Below the pieces are notes generated by a model. It was not told where the DNA came from. It worked only from the letters and a program-made list of their open reading frames with translations, and did no database searches. A stretch of 54,316 nt of DNA from Pseudomonas sp. TH10 (GTDB taxonomy: Bacteria > Pseudomonadota > Gammaproteobacteria > Pseudomonadales > Pseudomonadaceae): the NCBI RefSeq assembly GCF_016651255.1, contig NZ_JAEKEG010000039.1:1-54316 (forward strand), in the 5' to 3' direction. Positions 25,418-35,566 of this stretch are shown one piece after another (position 1 is the first letter of the stretch; every line of letters begins with the position of its first letter). A program made the translations under genes and the position numbers.

Positions 25418-26284
25418 TTAATCATCCAGAGCTTTCGCGGCCTTAGGCGACAGACGCAAGCTGCGCAGGCTGCGCTTTACGCTCTTGAGGTGGTTGACCA
25501 GGCTCGGCCCGCGCGCCATCGCCACGCCCATCGCCAACACATCAATCACCACAAGGTGCGCGATACGCGACGTCAGCGGCGTATAGATTTCAGTGTCTTC
25601 ATGCACATCGATCGCGAGGTTGACGGTCGACAATTCAGCCAACGGCGTCTGACTCGGGCACAAGGTAATCAGCGAAGCGCCACTCTCGCGCACCAGATTG
25701 GCGGTGATCAACAGATCCTTCGAACGCCCGGACTGGGAAATGCAGATCGCCACATCGGTCGGCTTCAAGGTCACCGCCGACATTGCCTGCATGTGCGGAT
25801 CGGAATACGCCGCTGCGGTCAGCAGCAAACGGAAGAACTTGTGCTGCGCATCCGCCGCCACCGCGCCTGACGCGCCAAAGCCGTAGAACTCGACACGCTG
25901 CGCCTGCGACATCAGCGTCACCGCGCGCTGCAACTCAATCGGATCGAGCTTCTCGCGAACCTCCATCAACGTGTGCAGGGTGGTGTCGAAAATCTTCAGG
26001 CTGTAATCGGCGACCGAGTCGTCTTCGTGGATCGCGAACTGGCCGAAGCTGGCACCGGCGGCCAGGCTCTGCGCCAGCTTCAGTTTAAGATCCTGAAAAC
26101 CCGAGCAACCAATGGCGCGACAGAAGCGCACGATGGTCGGTTCGCTGATGCCGACGCTGTGGGCCAGGTCGGCCATGGAACTGTGCATCACCGCCGCAGG
26201 GTCAAGCAGCACGTGGTCGGCGACCTTGAGCTCCGACTTGCGTAACAGGTGACGTGATTGGGCGATGTGTTGCAGCAGATTCAA
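25418..26284 (-). CDS. rccR: RpiR/HexR-family regulator, RccR-like
   Basis: A 288-residue regulator: N-terminal RpiR helix-turn-helix (about residues 1-75; HSVGISEPTIVRFCRAIGCS) and a C-terminal SIS sugar-phosphate isomerase domain (about 120-260; ICISQSGRSKDLL). The sequence MNLLQHIAQSRHLL and the place beside pycR match RccR of fluorescent pseudomonads, a KDPG-responsive regulator of pyruvate/glyoxylate metabolism, rather than HexR. The start is TTG at 26284, with only a distant AGAAGAG. A TGTAGT-N3-ACTACA palindrome lies 46 bp upstream. Confidence 0.78.
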   Translation of the reverse strand: MNLLQHIAQSRHLLRKSELKVADHVLLDPAAVMHSSMADLAHSVGISEPTIVRFCRAIGCSGFQDLKLKLAQSLAAGASFGQFAIHEDDSVADYSLKIFDTTLHTLMEVREKLDPIELQRAVTLMSQAQRVEFYGFGASGAVAADAQHKFFRLLLTAAAYSDPHMQAMSAVTLKPTDVAICISQSGRSKDLLITANLVRESGASLITLCPSQTPLAELSTVNLAIDVHEDTEIYTPLTSRIAHLVVIDVLAMGVAMARGPSLVNHLKSVKRSLRSLRLSPKAAKALDD

Positions 26285-26329
26285 GGGGCTGGACTCTTCT
26301 TATGGGCAGGCGCCGTGATGTAGCACGCT

Positions 26330-26344
26330 TGTAGTTATACTACA
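26330..26344. promoter_or_regulatory. RccR/HexR-type operator upstream of rccR
   Basis: TGTAGTTATACTACA is a perfect 6-3-6 palindrome that resembles the TGTA..TACA sites of HexR/RccR regulators. Its position just upstream of rccR suggests autoregulation. Confidence 0.65.
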
Positions 26345-26436
26345 TGAATTGGCTTTTTGCCTGCTCAATGCGTAACCGAATCCCTCGTTTTCAGCAGAGC
26401 ATGGCTGCATGTAGCGCCAATCACGCCTCCGCGGAA

Positions 26437-29306
26437 TTACTTCGAGCCCTGCAACTGCAGAAGGCTCGCAAGCTGTTGCGCCTCAACGGGCTTGCTGATC
26501 AGATAGCCCTGCACTTCATCGCAGCGTTCGGCGCGTAAAAATTCCAGTTGCTCCTGCCGCTCAACGCCCTCCGCCACCACTTTCAACGACAGTCCATGGG
26601 CCATGGCGATGATCGCGCGGGTGATCGCCGCGTCTTCACTGCCCTCCCCCAGCCCACGAATGAACGCCTGATCGATCTTCACGTAATCCACCGGAATGCG
26701 CTTGAGGTAACTGAGCGACGAATAGCCGGTGCCAAAGTCGTCGATGGCCAGTTTCACCCCCAGATCACGCAGCTGCTGGAAGGTCGCGATGATGTGCTCG
26801 ACGCTGTCGAGCAACTGGCTTTCAGTCAGCTCCAGCTCGAGGTAGTGCGGCGCCAGGCCGGTTTCCTCCAGCACTTGGCGTACCAGGCTGACCAGCTTGC
26901 CCTGACGCAGCTGATGCACCGACAGGTTCACCGAAACGCGGATCGGCTCAAGGCCCTGACGCTGCCATTCGCACGCCTGCCAGCAGGCCTGCCGCAGCAC
27001 GAACTCGCCAATCGGCCCGATCAATCCGGTTTCCTCGGCCAGCCCGATGAAATCCCCCGGCGGCACCCGCCCCTGTCGGGATGATCCCAGCGCACCAAGG
27101 CTTCGGCGGCATTCAGGCGCCCCGTGGCGAGGCAGAGCTTGGGTTGGTAGAACACTTTGAGCTGTTGGTCATCGATGGCTTTGCGCAACTGGTTTTCCAG
27201 TTGCAAACGCTCCAGGGTGCTGGCCTGCAAGCTGTCGGTGTAGAACTGGAAGTTATTGCCGCCCAAGTGTTTGGCATGCTGCATGGCCATGTTCGACTGG
27301 CTGACCAGCGCGGAGATCTCACGGGCATTGTCCGGCAGCATGCTGATGCCCATCGAGGCGCTGACCACCAGCTCATGCCCGTCCACCGTCAGCGGCAAGC
27401 GCAACTTGGTCGATAACCGCGTAGCGACCCGCGCCAGACTCGACAAATTGCCGTAGGCATCGAACAGCACCGCGAATTCATCGCCGGATAAGCGCGCAAT
27501 GGTGTCGGCTTCTGGCAACGCATTCACCAGCCGTCGGGCCATTTTCTGCAGCAACTGGTCAGCGACTTCGTGGCCAAGGCTGTCGTTGAGCAATTTGAAG
27601 CGATCCAGATTGATATGCAGCAACGCCAGGCTGCGCCCGCCCTGACGCATCCGTTGATGAGCCTCACGCAGACGCTCGCGGAACAGCGAGCGGTTAGCCA
27701 GGCCCGTCAACTCGTCGTAATGGGTGAGAAACCGCATGCGCTCTTCAGATTCGCGCCTGGCCGAAAGATCAGCGAAGAAGCCTACAAGATGACTTACATT
27801 TCCCCGACTATCACGCACCGCACTTAGCTGCAACCACTGCGGATACAACTCACCATTTTTCCGCGTCTCCACCAGTTCGCCCTGCCAGCTGCCATGCTGC
27901 TCCAGTGCCTGGCGGATGGCGCTGTAGTGCCGGCGAGCGTCACGACTGCACGGCAGATCGACCACACTCAGTCCGAGCATGTCGTCGATCTCATAGCCGG
28001 TCACTCGGCAGAAGGCCTGATTGAGCGGCGATCAGGGCGTAACTGGGATCGAAAATCACAATACCTTCACTGGCCGCTTCAAAGACCGTCGCAGCCAGTT
28101 GCTGTTGCGCTTCCTGGTGCTTGCTGACGCTGATGTTGCGCCGAGTCCCGACCATGCGCACCACCCGGCCATTTTCGCCGCGCTCCACCGCCCGTCCACG
28201 GTCCTCGATCCATACCCAGTGACCGTCACCGTGACGCACGCGGTATTCGATCTGATAGTCCTCGCTGCGACCCTTCAGGTGTTCAACCAATGCGCGCTTG
28301 AGCGCCGGCACGTCCTCGGGGTGCAGGCGTGGCTTGAGATGGCGCAGCATGGCCGTCACTAACTCTGGCTCCAGGCCGAACAATTCCTGAAGCTGCGTGT
28401 GGTGGACTTCGTCCGTCTGCAGGTTCCAGTCCCACAACCCCAGCTCACTGGCTTTGAGCGCCAATGCCAGACGCGCCTCGCTTTTACTGAGGGCCTGGTT
28501 GGCCAGGTCGAGTTCGAGGCTGCGCTGGGCAACACGGTCTTCCAGCCCGGCCTGAATGGCCCGTAGTTCAGCCTTCGGCGCAGCTACGCTGCTCAATCTC
28601 CCTGGCCAGCTTCTTATTCAGTTGATCGCTGCTGCGTTTGAGCCTGCTGCAGGTGCTCGATCAGTGCCTGATTCTGGAAGCGACGCAACAAGCCGCGATC
28701 GATCAGCCGGTTGACCTGCCAGGCAACCACGCTCAACGCCCCCAGCAAAATCAGGCCGAACCAGCCCCAGCCCAGGCCTTGCTCATCGCCGCCCCAGAAC
28801 AGATAGGCGATCGCCGGCAACAGACAGGGCAACGTAAAGGAAAGAAACGCCGGGAGGCTGACGGCGTAGGCCACGCTCGCCGACAGCGCAGCGGCCCCGA
28901 TCAGGCCAAATACCCAGGCTTGCTGGATGAAGGTGTCCGCCGGGACCAGCGCGATACCGGCACCCGCCAGGGTCAAGCCGGTCAGGTCCGAGCCGAGCAT
29001 GAACATGCGGCGCCAGACCGGATGCGCCTGACGGTTGGGGATCGCTGAGTCGAAAGCCGCGACCTGGATAACCCGCAACGCCACCAGTGAGAGCAACCAC
29101 ACCAGCCAGATGCTGACCAGAAAGTAGCGTTGCGGGCTCCAGAGCAGGCCGGCGCAGACCAGGCCATTGATCAGCATGAACAAAGTAGGCAGCAGCGATC
29201 CCTGATACAGCAGGCGCGTGCGCTCGACCGCCATTTCGGTTGCGTAGTGCTTGCGGACAACCCGGGGTTCCACAGAGGGGCCCGACAGTTCGGAGCTGAG
29301 GGTCAT
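26437..29306 (-). CDS. Membrane PAS-GGDEF-EAL cyclic-di-GMP protein, multiply frameshifted
   Basis: An intact gene would encode about 956 residues: about six N-terminal membrane segments, a coiled-coil linker, two PAS domains, GGDEF and EAL. The GGDEF motif is ARLSGDEFAVLF (SGDEF) without an upstream RxxD I-site. The EAL domain keeps AAEALVRWDHP, LAIDDFGTGYSSLSYLKR and VKIDQAF, so phosphodiesterase activity is likely. Breaks are at about 27069 (missing base), 28026 (extra base) and two near 28570-28620; protein homology resumes in another frame after each. ATG 29306 is divergent from uvrD, as in P. aeruginosa. Confidence 0.8.
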
Positions 29307-29563
29307 GGGCAACGTTCTTGTTCTTATAAGGAGGGCGTGCGCCCGAAACGTGGACGGAGCATACACAAGCAGATCCCGTTGCCAAACTGCTCCAGATCAT
29401 AATTTGCGCGAAACTTTTCCCGACCGTGGCACCGGCAAAACCCGCAAAGCGAGACGGGCTGACGCCTGTAGCCGGTGACCGACCGGTCGTCATCGGCAGG
29501 ACTTTCATCGGCTAATGCAAAGCTCGGTTTGCCCGGGCCTGCGGCGCACCCTAGAATGCCCCG

Positions 29564-31747
29564 ATGCGCGATGATCTCTCCCTTCTGCTGAACTCCCTCA
29601 ACGATGCCCAACGCCAGGCCGTAGCAGCCCCCGTTGGTCGTCAGTTGGTCCTGGCCGGCGCCGGTTCCGGTAAAACCCGAGTGCTGGTGCACCGTATCGC
29701 CTGGTTGATCCAGGTCGAAAACGCCTCGCCTCACTCTATTCTGTCGGTGACCTTCACCAACAAGGCCGCTGCCGAGATGCGTCATCGCATCGAGCAGTTG
29801 CTGGGTATCAACCCGGCCGGCATGTGGGTCGGCACCTTCCACGGCCTGGCGCACCGCTTGCTGCGGGCACATTGGCAGGAAGCCGGGCTGAGCCAGACCT
29901 TCCAGATTCTCGACAGCGACGATCAGCAACGGCTGGTCAAGCGGGTGATCCGTGAGCTGGGGCTGGACGAGCAACGCTGGCCGGCCCGTCAGGCTCAGTG
30001 GTTCATCAACGGGCAGAAAGACGAAGGTCTGCGCCCGCAACACATTCAAGCCAGCGGCGACTTGTACCTGGCGACCATGCGCAGCATTTACGAAGCTTAC
30101 GAGGCGGCGTGCCTGCGCGCCGGCGTCATCGACTTCTCCGAACTGCTCCTGCGCGCCCTCGACCTGTGGCGCGATCATCCGGGCCTGCTGGCGCATTATC
30201 AGAAGCGTTTCCGCCACATCCTCGTCGACGAATTCCAGGACACCAACGCCGTGCAGTACGCCTGGTTGCGCCTGCTCGGCAAGGGCGGCGACAGCCTGAT
30301 GGTGGTCGGCGACGACGACCAATCGATTTACGGCTGGCGCGGCGCGAAGATCGAGAACATTCATCAGTACTCTTCCGACTTCGCCGATTCGGTGACCATT
30401 CGTCTGGAACAGAACTACCGCTCCACCGCCGGCATCCTCAAGGCTGCCAACGCGCTGATTGCCAACAACACCGGACGTCTCGGCAAAGAGTTGTGGACCG
30501 ATGGCGGCGACGGCGAGGCGATCAATCTGTACGCTGCGTTCAACGAACACGACGAAGCACGCTACGTTGTCGAAACCATCGAAAGCGCGCTGAAAACCGG
30601 CTTGGCACGTAGCGATATCGCGATTTTGTACCGCTCCAACGCCCAATCGCGCGTTCTTGAAGAAGCCTTGCTGCGCGAACGCATTCCGTACCGCATCTAT
30701 GGCGGCCAACGCTTCTTCGAGCGCGCGGAAATCAAGAACGCCATGGCGTATCTGCGCCTGCTCGAGGGTCGCGGTAACGATGCCGCACTGGAACGGGTGA
30801 TCAACGTTCCGGCCCGTGGCATCGGCGAGAAAACCGTCGAAGCGATCCGCGACCACGCCCGTCACAGCGATGTGTCGATGTGGGAAGCGATGCGCCAACT
30901 GGTCGCCAATAAAGGCCTGACCGGCCGTGCCGCCGGTGCGCTGGGCGCGTTTATCGAGCTGATCGAGAACCTTGCCGCCAAGTGCATGGACATGCCGTTG
31001 CACTTGATGACGCAAACCGTCATCGAGCAGTCCGGCCTGATCGCCTATCACGAAGCGGAAAAAGGCGAGAAAGGCCAGGCGCGGGTAGAAAACCTTGAGG
31101 AACTGGTCAGCGCCGCGCGCAACTTCGAGAACAACGAAGAAGACGAAGAACTGACGCCATTGGCGGCGTTCCTCGGCCACGCGTCGCTGGAGGCTGGCGA
31201 TACCCAGGCCGACGAGCACGAAGACAGCATTCAGTTGATGACGCTGCACAGCGCCAAAGGCCTGGAATTCCCCTACGTGTTCCTCGTCGGCATGGAAGAA
31301 GGCCTGTTCCCGCACAAGATGAGCCTGGAAGAACCGGGTCGTCTTGAGGAAGAACGACGCCTGGCCTATGTCGGCATCACGCGGGCGATGCAGAACCTGG
31401 TGATGACCTATGCTGAAACCCGACGCCTGTACGGCAGTGAAACCTATAACAAGGTTTCGCGTTTCGTCCGTGAAGTGCCGAAGGGTCTTATTCAGGAAGT
31501 GCGCTTGTCGAACAGCGTCAGCCGACCGTTTGGCGGCAACCAGTCGATGAGTGGCAGCAACCTGTTCAGTGGCAGTGAAATTCCGGAAACCGGCTTCAGC
31601 CTGGGTCAGACGGTGCGTCACTCAATCTTTGGCGACGGCGTGATCCTCAACTTCGAAGGCGCCGGCGCCCAGGCCCGGGTGCAGGTGAACTTCAGCGAAG
31701 GCAGCAAATGGCTGATGCTCGGCTACGCCAAGCTGGAAGCCGTCTAG
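29564..31747 (+). CDS. uvrD: DNA helicase II UvrD
   Basis: A 727-residue superfamily 1A 3'-5' helicase for nucleotide excision and mismatch repair. Motifs in order: LAGAGSGKTRVL (Walker A, about 31-42), VDEFQDTN (Walker B), VGDDDQSIYGWRGA, QNYRS, TLHSAKGLEF and YVGITRA. The C-terminus has the UvrD Tudor-like end (GQTVRHSIFGDGVIL). ATG 29564 has no strong SD. Length matches the family. Monocistronic, with a REP pair downstream. Confidence 0.95.
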   Translation: MRDDLSLLLNSLNDAQRQAVAAPVGRQLVLAGAGSGKTRVLVHRIAWLIQVENASPHSILSVTFTNKAAAEMRHRIEQLLGINPAGMWVGTFHGLAHRLLRAHWQEAGLSQTFQILDSDDQQRLVKRVIRELGLDEQRWPARQAQWFINGQKDEGLRPQHIQASGDLYLATMRSIYEAYEAACLRAGVIDFSELLLRALDLWRDHPGLLAHYQKRFRHILVDEFQDTNAVQYAWLRLLGKGGDSLMVVGDDDQSIYGWRGAKIENIHQYSSDFADSVTIRLEQNYRSTAGILKAANALIANNTGRLGKELWTDGGDGEAINLYAAFNEHDEARYVVETIESALKTGLARSDIAILYRSNAQSRVLEEALLRERIPYRIYGGQRFFERAEIKNAMAYLRLLEGRGNDAALERVINVPARGIGEKTVEAIRDHARHSDVSMWEAMRQLVANKGLTGRAAGALGAFIELIENLAAKCMDMPLHLMTQTVIEQSGLIAYHEAEKGEKGQARVENLEELVSAARNFENNEEDEELTPLAAFLGHASLEAGDTQADEHEDSIQLMTLHSAKGLEFPYVFLVGMEEGLFPHKMSLEEPGRLEEERRLAYVGITRAMQNLVMTYAETRRLYGSETYNKVSRFVREVPKGLIQEVRLSNSVSRPFGGNQSMSGSNLFSGSEIPETGFSLGQTVRHSIFGDGVILNFEGAGAQARVQVNFSEGSKWLMLGYAKLEAV

Positions 31748-31770
31748 GGACCTGCAAGCAGGTCTTGCAG

Positions 31771-31868
31771 GTGGGAGCGGCGGTGCGGCTCGCTCGCGAA
31801 TACCGTGTATCAGCTGGCATCCATGCCAGGTACTAAACGGCTTTCGCGGGCAATCCCGCTCCTACAGG
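31771..31868. repeat. REP-like element pair (inverted, degenerate)
   Basis: GTGGGAGCGGCGGTGCGGCT with an opposing copy (TTCGCGGGCAATCCCGCTCC) flank an imperfect palindromic spacer (CTGGCATCCATGCCAG). It follows uvrD. Confidence 0.75.
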
Positions 31869-32046
31869 TTTTCATTTCTCTGTGAACCTATCCCTTTTTC
31901 CTACAGACAAAAGTACATAACCTTATTGCCTCGACGAAGCTGAACCGAACCTGTCAGGCAAAAGCCCGAAACACTCTGCCACTAGCCAGTAACACTTCAG
32001 CTGTGCAACATGGCGCGCGTGCCTTCCACAAATGGGAATTCCCTTT

Positions 32047-32919
32047 ATGAAACGTTTTCTTAGCATCGCCATGGCGTTGTGCATCGGCCTGACGATGAGC
32101 CTCGACGCCAACGCCAAGCGCTTTGGTGGCGGCAAGAGCTCCGGCGCTGCGCCGACTCACCAGACCAGCCAAATGGCTCCTTCTTCTGCTGCCGGTGGCG
32201 CTGCTGCCACTGCCGGCGCGGCCGGTGCCGCTGGCGCCGCTGCCAAAGCCGGCGGTGCGTCGCGCTGGCTCGGCCCTCTGGCCGGTATCGCTGCCGGTGG
32301 CCTGCTGGCCTCCATGTTCATGGGCGGCGGCTTCCAGGGGATGCAGATCTTCGACATCCTGATCATGGCGGTCATCGCCTTCCTGGTCTTCCGCTTCATC
32401 GCCGCTCGTCGCCGCAAGCAGCAGGAGCACCTGGCCCCGGCCGGCGCGCCAATGCAGCGTGAAGTGTTCGAGCACAAGCCTGCTGGCATGGGTTCGATCT
32501 TCGGCGGTGCAGCAGCGCCGGTTGCCGCACGTCCGGTGATCAATGCGCCAGCCTGGTTCAATGAAAACAACTTCATTGAAGCAGCTCGCAACCACTTCCA
32601 GTCCCTGCAGCAGCACTGGGACGCTAACGAAATGGACAAGATCGCCGAGTTCGTGACCCCGCAAATGCTCGAGTTCCTCAAGCGCGAGCGCGCTGATCTT
32701 GGCGACAGCTTCCAGTCCACCTACATTGATAACCTCAATGTGCAACTGGACGGCGTGGATGACCGTGCGGACAAAACCATCGCCACCCTGACTTTCAACG
32801 GCGTGTCGAAGACTTCGCGTTTCGACCAGGGCGAAGTGTTCAGCGAAAGCTGGAACATGGAGCGTCCGCAGGGCGACAACCAGCCTTGGCTGGTCGCCGG
32901 TATCCGCCAGAACGGCTGA
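32047..32919 (+). CDS. Tim44-like domain membrane protein
   Basis: A 290-residue protein. Signal/anchor sequence MKRFLSIAMALCIGLTMSL comes first, then a low-complexity Ala/Gly-rich region (about residues 40-75), a second membrane segment IFDILIMAVIAFLVFRFIA (about 103-121), and a C-terminal Tim44-like (TIM44/MBA1) domain (about 150-290; NNFIEAARNHFQSLQQHWD). Bacterial Tim44-like proteins are poorly understood. ATG 32047 follows a GGGAATTCCC palindrome. Confidence 0.85.
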   Translation: MKRFLSIAMALCIGLTMSLDANAKRFGGGKSSGAAPTHQTSQMAPSSAAGGAAATAGAAGAAGAAAKAGGASRWLGPLAGIAAGGLLASMFMGGGFQGMQIFDILIMAVIAFLVFRFIAARRRKQQEHLAPAGAPMQREVFEHKPAGMGSIFGGAAAPVAARPVINAPAWFNENNFIEAARNHFQSLQQHWDANEMDKIAEFVTPQMLEFLKRERADLGDSFQSTYIDNLNVQLDGVDDRADKTIATLTFNGVSKTSRFDQGEVFSESWNMERPQGDNQPWLVAGIRQNG

Positions 32920-32947
32920 TCCCCTCCTGCGCTTCACTTGTTGTGAT

Positions 32948-32977
32948 AAAAACCCCGGCTTCGGCCGGGGTTTTCTA
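32948..32977 (+). terminator. Intrinsic terminator after the Tim44-like gene
   Basis: Stem CCCCGGC/GCCGGGG with a TTCG tetraloop, flanked by an A tract and a TTTT tract, starts about 30 bp after the stop. It could work in both directions. Confidence 0.9.
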
Positions 32978-33057
32978 TTTCGCGGTTGCATCTATAGCGA
33001 GCTACTGTATAAACCGGCCCATATAAACCGCGCCATTCAAGCAAGAGGATCCCGGAC

Positions 33058-33465
33058 GTGGAAGAAATCATCGAACAACTGCGCGAAGCCAACGAACCCG
33101 TACCGGTTCCACTGGAGCTGCCTGACGAAGACCTGCTGGTGGAAATCGAGGAACAACTGTTCATCGATATCCCGTTTGTCTTCAGAGAATTCCTGTTGAC
33201 GGTCAGTGATGTGGTCTATGGCAGCCTGGAGCCGGTTACCGTCACCGACCCGCAATCGCACACCTATCTGCCGGACGTGGCCGCCAACGCCTGGGATGCC
33301 GGTGTCGACCGCAGCCTGATTCCGATCTGCCAGGACGGCGATGACTACTACTGCGTCGAAGAAGACGGCACCGTCGTGTTGTGGCAGGCCGAAGAAGAGC
33401 TGATCGCCGAAGAAACCTGGGAATCGGTATGGCACTGGGCGCGGGACGTCTGGCTGGAAAGCTGA
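33058..33465 (+). CDS. SMI1/KNR4 (SUKH) family protein
   Basis: A 135-residue acidic protein with a SUKH fold. Family cues are IEEQLFIDIPFVFREFLLTV, YLPDVAANAWDAG, LIPICQDGDDYYCVEEDGTV and the Trp-rich end. SUKH domains are often immunity proteins to polymorphic toxins, but no toxin gene lies beside it and the gene sits in a conserved chromosomal context, so a housekeeping role is just as likely. The start is GTG 33058 with AGAGG upstream. Confidence 0.83.
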   Translation: MEEIIEQLREANEPVPVPLELPDEDLLVEIEEQLFIDIPFVFREFLLTVSDVVYGSLEPVTVTDPQSHTYLPDVAANAWDAGVDRSLIPICQDGDDYYCVEEDGTVVLWQAEEELIAEETWESVWHWARDVWLES

Positions 33466-33523
33466 GCCTCGCAGTATTCTGCAGCCATCAGCCCGCGCAG
33501 CGGCCCGCTGGTTGCAGGTTCAA

Positions 33524-35287
33524 TCAATGGCCTGACGATTCCTTGTGATTGTCCAGGGTCTCCAGCAGGGCCACCTGCATCCGCGTGTGAACGCGAATGA
33601 ACCAGCGCCACAATACGGCAGCCACAGCGGCCGCCACTACGACGATCAACACCAGCAGCTTGTTGGTTGGCAAAATACTCGCCGACAAGGCCGCCAGCAG
33701 CAGGAAAATCACCAGCAGCGACAGGATCGGAATCACTTCAGCGATCACCCGTCGTACCCGCTGCGTATGACGCCCCGCCATCTCCGGCTTGACGCCCATC
33801 TCCGCCAGCAGCATCGACAGCGCCTTGAGCTTGCGATAGGCGGCGATCAGGAACGGCAACGACAGCAACAACGCCCCGCCCCAGATCAATGCCTTCTGCC
33901 AGCTCGGATCCGCGATCCAGTCCTGCAGCCACGCCGAGATGCGTTCGGCAAAGAACGCACCGCTGAAGAAAATCGCGATCACCAGCGCCAGGTTGACCCC
34001 GACTTGCAGCAAAATCTTGCGGATAATCGACGCCAGCATCGCGCCCTCGCCTTGCGGCTGAATGCTGCGCAGCCATTCGCCATACATGCCCAATACCCGG
34101 CCCAGTCGCTGAGGCATCACCGCTGCCAGCTTGATCGACAGGGGGTCCGCCGCGCGGATCAGATACGGCGTCAGCAGCGTGGTGATGACCGACACGGCAA
34201 CGGCCACCGGATACAGAAAGTTGCTGGTAACCTGCAAGGTCATGCCCAGCGCGGCGATGATGAAGGAAAATTCGCCAATCTGTGACAGCCCCATGCCCAC
34301 GCGCAGTGAGGTACGTCCGTCATTGCCGGCGATAAATGCACCGAGCCCGCAGGACAACATCTTGCCCAGCACCACGGCGACGGTGATCACCGCGATCGGC
34401 CACGCGTATTGCAGCAGGATCAGCGGGTCGAGCATCAGGCCGATGGCGACGAAGAAAATCGCACTGAACAGATCCCGAACCGGCTCGATCAACCGCTCGA
34501 TTTTCAGCAGTTGCCGCGACTCGGCCATGATCGCGCCGATCAGGAACGCACCCAGCACCATGCTGTACTCAAGCTTGACCACCAGCAGGCAGAAGCCGAA
34601 ACACAGGCCCAGCACGGTGATCAGGAGCATTTCGTTGCTTTCGAATTTGGCCACATAAGCCAACAGACGCGGCACCAGCAGAATACCGATGACCAGTGCG
34701 ACGATCATGAACAGCGACAGCTTGCCGACCGTGGAAAACACTTCGCCGGAGCTGACTGTGCCGCTGACCGCGATGCTTGATAGCAGCGCGATGATGCCGA
34801 TGCCGAGGATGTCTTCAACGATCAGCACGCCAAAGATCAACTGCGCGAAGCGCTCGTTCTTCATCTTCAGGTCATTGAGCGCCTTGACGATGATGGTGGT
34901 CGAGGAAATCGCCAGAATCGCGCCGAGGAACAGCGAGTCCATGGTGTTCCAGTCGAACCAGCGGCCGATTTCGTAGCCGATCCAGATCATCAGGATGATT
35001 TCGAGGAAGGCCGCGATAAACGCCGTCGCGCCGACCTTGAACAGCTTGCGCAGGCTGAACTCCAGCCCGAGGCAGAACATCAGGAAAATCACCCCCAGCT
35101 CGGCGAGGGTCTTGATGGTTTCTTCGTCGTGGATCAGGCCGAACGGTGGCGTGTGCGGGCCAATGATGAACCCGGCGACGATGTAGCCAAGCACCACCGG
35201 CTGCTTGAAACGGTGGAACAACACGGTCACCACGCCTGCGACCAACATGATCACTGCCAGGTCCTGAATAAAGCTGATGGCATGCAT
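33524..35287 (-). CDS. CPA2 family cation:proton antiporter (KefB-like)
   Basis: A 587-residue monovalent cation:proton antiporter-2 family protein. The Na_H_Exchanger domain (about residues 10-385) carries QPVVLGYIVAGFIIGPHTPP, FCLGLEFSLRKL, the SSTTIIVKALND segment and GMGLSQIGEFSFIIAALGM. A further membrane-rich C-terminal half follows, but there is no RCK/TrkA-N domain. This is the K+ efflux (KefB/YbaL-like) layout without its nucleotide gate. ATG 35287 has a strong AAGGAG SD. Confidence 0.9.
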   Translation of the reverse strand: MHAISFIQDLAVIMLVAGVVTVLFHRFKQPVVLGYIVAGFIIGPHTPPFGLIHDEETIKTLAELGVIFLMFCLGLEFSLRKLFKVGATAFIAAFLEIILMIWIGYEIGRWFDWNTMDSLFLGAILAISSTTIIVKALNDLKMKNERFAQLIFGVLIVEDILGIGIIALLSSIAVSGTVSSGEVFSTVGKLSLFMIVALVIGILLVPRLLAYVAKFESNEMLLITVLGLCFGFCLLVVKLEYSMVLGAFLIGAIMAESRQLLKIERLIEPVRDLFSAIFFVAIGLMLDPLILLQYAWPIAVITVAVVLGKMLSCGLGAFIAGNDGRTSLRVGMGLSQIGEFSFIIAALGMTLQVTSNFLYPVAVAVSVITTLLTPYLIRAADPLSIKLAAVMPQRLGRVLGMYGEWLRSIQPQGEGAMLASIIRKILLQVGVNLALVIAIFFSGAFFAERISAWLQDWIADPSWQKALIWGGALLLSLPFLIAAYRKLKALSMLLAEMGVKPEMAGRHTQRVRRVIAEVIPILSLLVIFLLLAALSASILPTNKLLVLIVVVAAAVAAVLWRWFIRVHTRMQVALLETLDNHKESSGH

Positions 35288-35566
35288 GGCGTGGGCTCCT
35301 TGAATGACGAGGCTCGCGAGCAGACGTCAGAAAGGTCTGAACGAGCTAAGTAAAAATCCGATTTTTATGTGGGAATTGCCCTTGGGGCGGGCTTTTGCAG
35401 GGTAACACCGCGACTTCCTGCTGGAAGGCGGTGCAATATAAGGAAACAGATCGATCCCGGCGTGACGACAGTCTGTCGCCCGGCGTCCCGATAACGGTGC
35501 TTTTGAAAAGCGACCAGGCACCCGCAGAGGTGCTTCCAGCAAACAGCCTTGACCCGTGAGAACGTT

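Noticed and set aside
29324..31621. 765-codon minus-strand frame
   Set aside because: It is a shadow of uvrD with no recognisable domain; uvrD is complete with all helicase motifs.
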